Positions 26,049 through 37,519 of a stretch of DNA of 64,000 nucleotides are shown here, piece after piece. The position numbers and the translations under genes are program-made. Numbering within the stretch: position 1 is the stretch's first letter; each line of letters starts with the position of its first letter. This DNA is from Plecoglossus altivelis (taxonomy: Eukaryota > Chordata > Actinopteri > Osmeriformes > Plecoglossidae): contig BROE01000016.1 in the NCBI GenBank assembly GCA_036571765.1, positions 11,911,838-11,975,837 on the forward strand, in the 5' to 3' direction. A model generated the notes under the pieces. That model was not told the DNA's origin and ran no database searches. It saw only the letters and a program-made list of their open reading frames with translations.

Positions 26049-29000
26049 GTGAGTCTGTCATGTTTACATCACATCGCATGCAAAGTAAAGATACTTAACC
26101 TTTTTAACATTTCAAAATAGTAGTTAAAAGTGAGAAAGGGCTCATCGTGCTAAGACGTCTATCATCCCATCTGTTTGCCACCTATCTTATATATCTTTGC
26201 TTAATCTTACTATTATTACCAAATCCGAGCCAGCTGTGCTTTGGTGATCTAGCCAACTCCACATGCTTGTTTAACACATTTGCCAAATTGACTTGCTCAA
26301 CCATTATGTGACTTAATGAGAGGTATGAGAATCTGCCCGCGGTGTGAGAGCGTGCTTGTAGAATGTTCCACTACACGCCCAGTCATCATCCTCCATCTGA
26401 AGCCAAATACCTTCATCACACGCCAGGCTAAAATCAAATAAACAAAAGCTGTCTTCTGTTACAATATATGGCTTCTTGTGACAAACGCACTAGCTGACAC
26501 GATAGGAACAATTAAGTAAGATTCACAAGAGACGTTGGTGACCTGTCAAACTCGTCCTGGCCTTCATTTTAATCATGACGTCTTTTTATTAGTGCATTTA
26601 AGGAACATTTCGTCGGGAATCAACACATACCATTAATTAGATTAATTTGGGCACGATGATGGTTTTTCGTTCAGTGCCTTCAAGGCCGGCATCTTTTTGC
26701 TGTTGAAATGGAATGAGAGACCATGAGTAGTGGGATATGATAAAACACGATTAAGAACTTGTTCTGTTATGCTCTGGGCCAGAGCCCTGGGATGACAATA
26801 ACTCTGTGTGTATTCTGTTTACATTCCAAATATGATTTACCAAGGGTGGGAAATAACAGCACAACAAGGATTGGCCTTAGCAGGAGGCAAGGTGGGGGTG
26901 TGTCCCTGGATGTAAATCGGAGGTGATTGGGGATCTTCCCAGGTGTGCTCCAGATTTTTCTGTAGTTCGCTGGAACAACATAAACAGCAGGCTGCCACCT
27001 GGCTGCTCTGGGTGTTAGGCTTGTCAGCAGTGTAAGCTTGTGCAATGCTGCAAAAGTGATTGGCCAAGTCTTCATTGGGTTTAGGCTATCATATGATTTA
27101 TATTGGTTATTGGGGTCATATCGGTTTACTACATTTCTCACCTTACCTTACCTCACCTAACCTTCCCTTTTGCACAGAAAGCCAAACTCTGGAAGAAGGC
27201 CGCTCTATTGAACACAGGGAAGCTAGCTGTGAGCCATATCAAATTACAGCCCAGGTGATTACACTTCGAAGGGAGTCAAATCACGCACACCTCCCATAAT
27301 TAAAAAGCCTATGCTTCTGCACTATTATGTGTTAGAGCAACAAGGAAAACTTGGCCCTCGCCCAGACGGACTGAGCTAGGCTGCTCCCGTAATCCCAGCA
27401 TCCATCCAAACAGCTTTACTTGTCTGTTGTGCCGGCTCGGGAACCCTTGAAAGATCATAGGGACCGTAGGATCATTCGTTGCTTAGGGATGTCACGCTCC
27501 AGCGCAAAGGTTGACTGGAGATCCAATCGTTGCAAAATGTAATTGTTTAAGATGTGGAGATGCATGCATGGTTTTATCGCTGTGGCCTCCCTCGCCAGTC
27601 CTCCACGGTTCACAGTAGCGGCGGCACCGTGTGAAGAACTGTTTAAGCCAAGACACCTGCTGACGGTGATGGTGTCATGCTTGATCTTCTGGTGCAAGTC
27701 GAGCAAATATTGACAGGTAAAGGCTGGATCACTACGGTTAATCGTTCTTGCAGTAACCTTTGCTATGTCATTGCATCGTACCTTTCAAAAAGGCTCTTCC
27801 TAAACTTTTGTCTTGAGAAGTAATCCAAACTATTGGTCAACTCATATGGTGGTACATGGTTTTTCAGCCTACAATGGTTGCGCACATCCATCCTAAACTG
27901 TCACCATTTGTGCTTTTTTTCATGTGAACGTTGAATTTAACATTATTGTCGTTTTTGTAAAGCATGCTTGTAAACATTCAGACTGTGACTGGCAAACTTG
28001 GCATGAAATGCTGATAGGGAAAGGTCTTGCTCAAACAAGCACGGCCTAACAGTTCTGTGAGGAGCAGGGCAGAAGTGGCGTCAGCTCAATTTGATGCCAC
28101 AGATCGACGGCAGACAAGGGCTAGTTGAAGACGTCAGCTGGGTTTTAAAAGTAGCTACTGTACACACACATAAGGTGAGTCTCTCCCACAGTTAGTAGTG
28201 TTTAGTCTTCATCTGTCAAAACAGCTTCCTGTCTGCTTCTCCCCAGCCTTAAAGGGCCATCAATCGCTGTACCTGTGCGCCGAGCTGTCAGTTGGTTCAT
28301 TTCGAAACGTCTTGTCGGAACTTGTAAATCCACCCTACAGTTCCCACTGCCGTTTACTCACGTCACACTGCTCTGTGTAGCTTTAGGACATTCTAACTTT
28401 TACGCGGCGAATCATAGTGTTTATATGACATTGGATAGTTGTTGATTTAAGAAGAAGACTTTGGTTTATTTAATAAAGAGCATGTTGGATCATCCACTGA
28501 AACAGGCTTGCGAAAAGAGAAAGGAAGTCATTGTCTGCTTATGTCATCAATAACGCTACCTACCAAACAATGTTGGTTTTCATTGACCTTGTTTTGCTCA
28601 TTTTGAACCCTTCTGAGGTCTGTGGTCTACTGTCCCAGCTTGTCCACCGCAGACCTACCGCACAACACCAGATCCGTGTACCGCTTACTACAGTGATCGT
28701 GACCACCCACCACTACCTCCCTCCCTTCTCCTATTATCACCCTTTCCTTTCATTTCTCTGTCAGCATGGCACTGACACGCTTAGCTCCAGGCTCTCCCTC
28801 CACGCACCATTAGTAGGCGTCCAGTCACCTGGGAATCAGAGTACACCCCTGCAGAACAGATTCTTCTGGAAAATGAGATCACTTACACCATGTGTGACGC
28901 TGGGTAGCTAGTTTCCACCTGCATCACTGACAACAGCAGCTCGCAGGTGACTCAACGCACCCGAACGCCAGCCACTGGTTGGCGAGCCTCGTTGCTTCCG

Positions 29001-31345
29001 TTTCCATGAGTTCCAGTCCGGCGAGGGAAAGCACCATTGCTGTCCCTCCGCATTCCTGTTGAAGAGAGCACCTACCCTTTCAGTAGATCACTGCCTCTGA
29101 TGGTTTTCTTCTATTGTTTTGCAATCAGCGCAGGTGCAGTCAAGTTGCAATCATAAGCGCCTGCGTGTTTATTTTTCTCCCTCTGCCTTTTGGTGTGTTG
29201 TTGGACAGAATCGCTTGCCTAATGGTCTTTTGGCAAGGTCCATTCACGAGCCTAGGCTTCCTCTGCATACAAAGAGGTTCCTTGTGTAGAAGTGATCTGA
29301 GGTCACAATGCAGTCTGCCCAACTGAAGGGACAGATCGTTTATCTTTTCACTTCCCTGGCAAGGCTCTATGGAAGAAAAATGTTTCAGCCCCCCTGTTGC
29401 TCAATGTCACCAGACAACAAAACAGAAGTCTGGACCCTAATCGTATAATGATGCTCTGCAGGTATTGGGGGGGGGGGGGGGGGGAGAGTCACAGAATCAC
29501 AATGACTTGGAATTTCAATGAACAGTGGACCAAGTGAGTTAGCGTCTCTCGTCCTGAGCTGTTGGTAAAGCCGAGGGCGGCTGGGTCAGCTGCAGAGGTG
29601 TCCACTGCATCCTGATGAGCTGGCAGGAGACCTAATCCCAGGTTCTTGCCTTCATGTGTTCTCTCTGCGGTCTCTTCCTCTCAGTAACCCCGACCACAGG
29701 CATCTGCTTCATACTGAATGAAGAGGGCTGAATACTCCAAGGCGCTGCGCTCGTTGGGATGGTAACTCTTCATCAGGCGTTTGTTTGTGGAGGGACTTTC
29801 AGCTTGGTGACCGCTGCTACTCAGCGCCCTTAAAAGACCCTCCTCTGCAGTAGCCAGTCTCTGTTGAGAAGTTAGAGGGGAACATAGTGAGTATAGACGT
29901 CAAGTAAGATTCACGAATGTCAGCGAAAGTGAGACAGATCCCGTTTGTTGAACTGGCTAACAGCTCAGATCATTTGAGACATTATGCATTACATCTCAAA
30001 TCACGTAAGAGTGATTGGTGTTAGTTTTGCGTAAACCTACAGGATTAAAGATCAATAGGAGTACTGCTATCACTCTTTAGCCATCAATGCAGTTGGACGG
30101 AATTCCTTTCATCCAAGATCTTTATTTAGCTTCCTCAGAGCAAGGCCTTGTACATGATGTCATGGCAACGTTTTTGAGATGTACATCACTCTGGGTATCC
30201 ATGTAATCAGCACCGATGACGACTTGTCGGACCAGTTCAGATATTACAATAAGGCTGTGTTTAGAACTCCTACTGTGCGCCTCAGATGCACACTCAATAC
30301 ACTGGCCATGTTATACTGTACCTGCTGTTTAAAGCTAAGCGTGGGGTTAAAGCTGTCTCCATTACTGACCTGGTCCCTTCACGTCTCTGTGAGACTCAAA
30401 CACCTCGCTTGCAGGCTTCTGAGTTGAGCAAGGCCTTATGTATTCACTTTGATGAGTCAGGCCTTGTAATGCCTTTTGCTGTTGCTGTTAGGGCAATGAA
30501 GTACATCATGAGATGTCAGGTTTATGGGACACACTCGCACGTATTGTATGCACACGGATCCCAACCTGCTTTTTGTTCCTCTTAACTCAAGTGATTCATG
30601 GGCTGTGGAATGATTTACTGCAATGCGTTCTTCATGCAGTAGTAATTGAGGTGGCTTTCTTACTATGTCTATTGAGGGGAGTGAGAGAGAGAGAGAGAGA
30701 GAGCGTGAGAGAGAGCGTGAGAGAGAGTGAGAGTGAGAGATAGTAAGAGTGAGAGTGAGAGAGCGGACGAGAGAATTGAAGGACAAACGGAATGGCCAAA
30801 TTGTTGAATGAAACCCTGGAAATGAATCATTGACAAAAACAGAGTCAGTGTAACAGTAGCTGTAGAGTTTTTGCACGTTTTCCTGCCGCTAGAGTTGAGC
30901 TGAGCCGTAGCAGTGCCGTTCTGTAGCCGTTCAGAAAACAACAAGAACACTCGATAGAACACGGCAGTTGAAGTGTGAATGCTCATGGCCAACAAAAGAA
31001 GGCTCCCATTCAGATATGTAATCCCTGTTCACAGACCTGCAGGTTCAGGCCCTTCTGTGGGGTCACTGCACAGACAGGGATTAGCTACCTGGATTGGCAT
31101 CCCTGCATTAGGGAAGACCAGTCAAATTGCACTGCTGTTTGTGGGACATTTTCTTGCTGTATGTATTTGTGAAGACAAAGGCAATTTGTCATGAGATTAT
31201 CTCACTTGTGGTCTAAAGTAGGATGCAGACAGTCAGTGCTTTGGAAGGTCACGGTGGCCTAATCGACACAGACAGAGGGATTATGATCAGAAAGGGCCAG
31301 GTCCCTGGACATTTTCAGATTCAGACGTGTTTGTTTCCTGTCAGT

Positions 31346-31413
<68 letters not shown>

Positions 31414-34400
31414 CAGATTAGGATCTCGGGTCTCTACTGGGCCTGCCGGCCACACAAACACTAGGACGATAGATTGACTGACAGCTGTGTAATCCCTTGA
31501 GAAAGCACTTCCATACTTTCATGACTGGGGTGTGTCTCCATTTAAAAGAGGGCCTCTGTCGGATTAAAGATATGTATAAATTGGGCCTTATGCAATGAAA
31601 GTTCCAGCAAACATTCTGCATGTGTTGACGATCTTTGCGATGACTTCAAGACTAGACAGCTAAAAAAAACTTCAAGACCAAAACAAAGTTACCCATTCGT
31701 TTACTTTTACAGTTTCGTTGAAGCTCTCTTGATGGGTTGGTGCAGTGATCCCAGACAAAGATGTTGGTTAGCAGATGCTAACAACATTCCACCATTGACT
31801 AGTCATTTACCCGGCTACTTGTCTCAGCAGTGTTAATGTTTTGCTGTAAGGAAGCAAACAGCTAGGGGCTAAGACCAGAATGATCAGGCTGCATGGACCT
31901 GAAGGGGGTGTAGGTGGAACCTCAACGGGGGGCCTCCGGCACCTGCTGGCCCACAGCGTGTCTGTCAGGAGCCCGCTCCAACACATCCCTCCCAGAACCA
32001 TCCCTCGCAGACCCAAATGTTCCCTAAACCACTGATGACGCACAGACAGCGGCTGCCAACACTTAATAGAGGGCTTTCAAGTTTTCACTTTTCTCGATGC
32101 CTTTCATTTCTACCTACCCATGTCATTAATATGGAGCTTTTTCATCGCCTCTACTCTAAGTGTTAGTTGAGGGTGTTGGTACGTAGTTAAAAGTAATTGA
32201 AAAGGGACTTTTGGAGCCTGTAAATGCAGCACTAATGCGGTACATAGCGTGCCTCGCCATGATGGGGATAAACAAGACGGCTTGTGTTCCCCCCCTGGCA
32301 AAGCCCTCAGGTATCCACATTACAACATCAATCGTTCTCAACAGCCAGCATAAACAATTAGGTGACCCACTTGTGTAAACAAACATAAATCTGTTTGCGT
32401 GTTAACATGCAGTGAATGTTAATCCTATGATAGCACATGGCAGAGGAGCGTTGGAAAATGCGAGGCCCTCGTTAGGACTTGATTAGGATTGCTCATGTGC
32501 CTTGTCATGACCAGAGGGATTCCTCAATTGAGATGTTTTCATTCCGCCTCACGAGGGGAAGAAGTTTGGGCCTTTAGTCATCAAGACTTTAGAGATACTC
32601 ATATGACCCAAAGGGAACTTGCAAAGCGGTGCGGTTCTTAATTATTCTCATCTCAAAGCTGGTGGAGCTGTCAGATCAAGCCAAGCTTGTAGCTGAGGTG
32701 GAACCGCTCAGGGGGTTTGAAACACATGCACAATCAGTTCATTAGATTCTCTTCTCAATCAGCCACCACTACTTCTGCCAAAAGGGACTTTTCAAGAGCG
32801 CGTGTTTGTTTTCCAGGTACATGACAGCATTGACAGATTCGGAGGAAGAGGAGCAAAGCGAAGGAGAGCAGAGTGAGGAGGAAGAGGTTCCTGTGGATGA
32901 GCTGTCTGTGCTCCTGGGGAGGGTCGATACGCTGCATAAAGGGACAGAAGCCGACAAAAGAGAGTCTCTCGCTGCGCTGCAGGAGCGGAAGGAGGAGGTC
33001 AGTCACACATCAACCACAACTGCTCACTGTCAGGTTACTGGGCCAGTTTGCTCCCCAGATGAACTCACCCAAGTGTTGTTTTCTGGGGAAACTTGTATAG
33101 ATTTCTATTTATCTTTTGTACATAGTTTGGTCGCAACTCTCAGTTCTTATGGCGATTCATCCGTGCACACTCGGATCTTCACGACAGCAGCTCCAGCACA
33201 GAAGAGAAGAAAGCCCATGCTGAAACTGGTAAACATACACACACACACACACACATATCCACACACACACGCACACTCCCCTACAAATCCATGCAGCATG
33301 CCAAAGATGCCATCTTTGCCCAAGGTACTGTAGACTTCCAGGGTGTGGTCCCAGCTGCTGAGCTAGGCAGGCCACTCTCATGTCAGTTTGTCTAGGTGAG
33401 CAAAGGTCCAAGGTGGCCCTCTAGAACTGAACCATGTCTGGAAATCCCAGTAGATTTCTAGCTATGCGCAGCCTGCGTCAGTAATTTGAGGGATTAGCCC
33501 GCAGAAAGCTAGCTGGAGCTGTGACTCGAGCTTTGGCCAACTTTGACCACACAGCTGTTAGTCATACACTTGCTTCCTAGAAAGCGCTGTGAAATCCAGT
33601 CAATGGATGTTGAAGACTACCTATACAGCATGAACTGTTTTAGTTAGTTTAGAGTGCTAGTCATACCTTTTGTATCTATACTTTTCCATTATAACAAGCT
33701 GCTGCTCTGGCGCAGCAGAAACATCTTGAAGAGCTTCTTTCAAACAGCTGATTCAAGCACACCAGCAGTCATGTATGCATTTCTCAGCTTGGAGTGCAAA
33801 GCACCACTACAAAGTGGACAGAAAACCTTGAAATCAAGAGGTCCTCCAGAGAGTTCAAGTTGCTGTTTATTTGCATACAGCACTCCTGCCAAACACTGTG
33901 TCCCCTGCAGCACTTGTAAGTGAGCCACAATAACTTACCACACTGCGCGGCTTGTGTTGCACTGTAACAGTATAAACCATGAGCACAGAGTGCAGGTAGT
34001 GCAATATTATACCTTACCATTTTTTATTTATTTATTTTTTTGCTTTTTCAACGGAGACTGTTGTCTGAGTGTACTGAAGTTCAGACTGGATTGGCCTGTT
34101 CTCTCTGTAATCTTTCCTCATTAATGATCCTCGAATCAAGACAAGCCAGGTGCTTTCCGTATAGGTGCTATTGTCACGGGACTGGAAACAGAATGATGCT
34201 GCTCTAGTCTATTAAAAGCAAAGCCAGCATGAGATAAGCCAGGTATCATTAGAATCTTAATAGAGCACGCATGGTGAGACTGTCACCGGAGTGATGAAAG
34301 GTTTATGTCCCTTCCTGGATTCAGTTTCATATCTTGTTTATTTATTGTTCTATCCGTATTCTAGGATGTATATGTGCGTGTGAATCCCTCGTGTGTTGAC

Positions 34401-37400
34401 AATTTAAATGACCAGTACTGGTGTTTCCTGTCAGTATGTTTGTTTTTTTGACACTGTAATCTTATACATGTGATGTGTGAATATTGTGCTGGATGGATTG
34501 ACATTCTCTGGAAATGCCCTGAACGTTTCTCCTTTTATCTCCACGTTAGGGAGGAAGGTAGGAGAGGAGGCTGTAACCATGGACCCCACCTGTGCTGAAA
34601 TCCACCAGTGGTATGTCTGTTGTTGACACAAGCTCCCTCCTCAACCCTCTCAATAGCAGGCAAACTACAAAGACTATGTATAGCAAAGCATACAACCCCA
34701 TGGCTCCTGATAATGTTACCAAGTCATCATTTTTGTGATGTGTAACTGGATCTGTGTTAGGTTCCTTCTCTCTCTTCATAATGCCTGTGTTCTCTCCCAG
34801 GATGGAGTTAGAGATGAAGGTCACAAACTGTACTGAACTGTGCGGTGTGTAATTAAGCTAACAATACAGGGTTCAAAATCAGCCAGAAACAAACCTGGAT
34901 TTCACTTCCCACATGAGCACATGTTGCTTCACACTGCCCCTCCAGGAAGTGCTGTTATCTTTGGAGCACCTTGTTGACATGAAGCAGTACCTTTTGTTAG
35001 ACCTAGTGTTCAAAACTGAAAGATGACAGTCCTCATCACTTAAATGGACCTTCATGGAAAATAATTTCTGTTTTTTCTCCACTGATAGGGCGATGTAGTG
35101 CCAGTTAAATGCTAGCGTTTTACTATGTGTACACTTCAAAGTAGTAGTGAGAGTAGGACCCACTGTCTTACTGTGGCTGTAGAAACCTGCAGAACCTGCC
35201 TGTTACCAGTAGTAACTGTTGTGTAGATGGTGGGTGAGGTCTTGTGTGCTTGTTAGCAAAATTACACACACTTACATACAGTAAATATACATCTGCACAA
35301 ACATACACAGTCATACACTAATAGATCATTTCACTGAAACAAGAACCATCCAAACTTGATGTTCAGTTCCCTTCAGCTGATATGATCACATCCCCTCCAG
35401 GCCCAGGAATGTAAACACTTTTGGTATTTTTTCAGATATCCTGGGTACAACGAAATGACACTCATCGGTCGTCTGCAGTTAGGATTTCAGATACTGTACA
35501 GTCTTGTTATGGCTGGAGTTGGATGCATGTTAAAACCCTCCACACAGTTGTTATTGGACAGCTTGAGGGGTTTTGAGGCCAGTGTTAGAGACAGGTTCTC
35601 GACAGGCATGAGCCCACCGCCTTGTTCTCTTCACTCCTTTTTGATTAAAAGTCATATCACCTTGGTTGCTTAGCGATCAGGGGAGAAATCCCCCTTGCTT
35701 TTAATGAGTTCTGCAGAGCGAGCCAATGATGTGGCTCCTATTTGGGTGGAGGTCCCACTACTCCATTGCTCATCTGAAACATTGCTCATGTCAGGACATG
35801 ACTGCCCACCATACAGAACACTAAACACCTGAATAGGGTATAGCTTTAGGAGATTGCAATAGATTAAGCTACTAAGTGACTATAAAACTCCAACAGCTTC
35901 CAAGTTCTGTGTTTCCCACTCTGTAACATGGAAATCAGTCACGCCAATTCACTTTTTTTTGTCGTTTGGAAAACAGAGCGTGTGCTGTTAAACGTAAGAC
36001 ACAGGGGGCTACATTTTCTTATGGAAGTGTCCCAGAATGCCTTGTGCTCTTATGGAAGTCAGCGGTCCTGTTTGCCGCGCCTGTTACAAATTAATTAGCT
36101 TTGCTCATGCACATACCACTGCTCTCTGGATGGCAAGCGAAAGAGAAGTGTGTTGTTTTACTTAATTAACAACAGCATCTTAAATAAGCTTAATGCTTAA
36201 TCCTACACGCACTAATGGAATTTGTAGGAATCTTAAACCGATTGGAGACGGTGGTTTGGTTTAACGGACAGGGGGGAAAGTACATCCAGCTCTGGTCCGA
36301 GGGAGGAAGACAATGTATGCCCTGTACCTGCTGCAGCGCTGCTGTGAGTCACTTCAGAAAACGACGACAGTGTAATGGAGCTGCCCACAGCTATCCACAC
36401 TGTCTCTCCTTGAGTGTTTAACTTTGCCCCTCTTGCACACGTAGTAGGGCTTCCTGACAGTTCGACAATAGAACTAGTTTCAACCACAAGAAAAATCTGC
36501 CCAGCACAGTGTAGTCTCTGTGAAAGGCTTCTTTTAGCAGCTCTGGAGAGGAGGGCACAGCTTGCTGTTTGTGTGTGGTGGGGTATCATTGTATGTGTAT
36601 TTGGATAACCTCAGCAGGCAGACAGGAGGCTTAATTGCATTGTGGCATCACCAGCTTTGTTTCTATATGCATTTTCATTGATCCTTGTGTTTGAATTTAG
36701 CCCATGTAAATCCCCAACGGTAAGGCCCCCAGGCCAGTACAAAGGCTTGAGGATTACTAGTCGGTGCCTGTCAGAAGGGGGGTCACTCTGACCTCTGGGA
36801 CAGCCATTTTAAACTCTATGCAGCGCAGGCCTTTGTTGCTGCGCTCATCGCTGGTGTTACTCTCCGCACGCCACCGAAAGCTGGTTTGATCAGATGTTCC
36901 CCTGGGTCCGTGGGCAAGTAACGTCGATTCACACGTTCTCAAGCTGTCAAAAGCAGTGGTGACAGTGTCCAAAAGAAAATCCCCGCACGCAAAGCACAAT
37001 TTGTTCCATCTCCTTTGACGAAATACATCAGCACACACCACTCCCACACACTCCGAAACAGGTTGTCCTGAAACCAGAGTTCCCCCCTCTTGTTGTTGTG
37101 CTGTTTCACCCGCGGCACTGGTTCTCCCTGTCTTTACTTAAATTAGTTCTCTATGTTTGGATTTGAAGTCTGAAATTAATCTGCTTCTTCCGCTAAGCAG
37201 TTGACACGTAGACCCCTTCACTTATTCGCCCTGTAGACCAGGGGAATTTCTATGACCTTCGAGGAAGATAAAGAGCAATCTTGTGCAATCCCCCTTTTCA
37301 TCACTTCTTGCTGCCTCACCGCCACACGTAGAGGAACATGGAAGTTATACGAGATGTTATTTCAGCAGAAGGAGGAAAAAAAGGCTGAACATGAGAAAGC

Positions 37401-37444
37401 TCCCTGAGGCTTAGCGCACCCTTTCCCATCCCCCGCCTTCTCAA

Positions 37445-37519
<75 letters not shown>

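Larger units (their letters stand above)
26049..32816 (+). other. rmdn2: rmdn2 intron 1
   Basis: 6.8-kb intron with no coding exon recognised. It holds an 18-base G run (29467-29484), a GA tract (30680-30775), a long GT repeat (31347-31411) and AT-rich segments with clustered transcription-factor-like words near 26.4-26.66 kb. Confidence 0.75.

Noticed and set aside
30457..30995. Ser/Leu-rich minus-strand frames
   Set aside because: They are translations of the GA microsatellite at 30680-30775.
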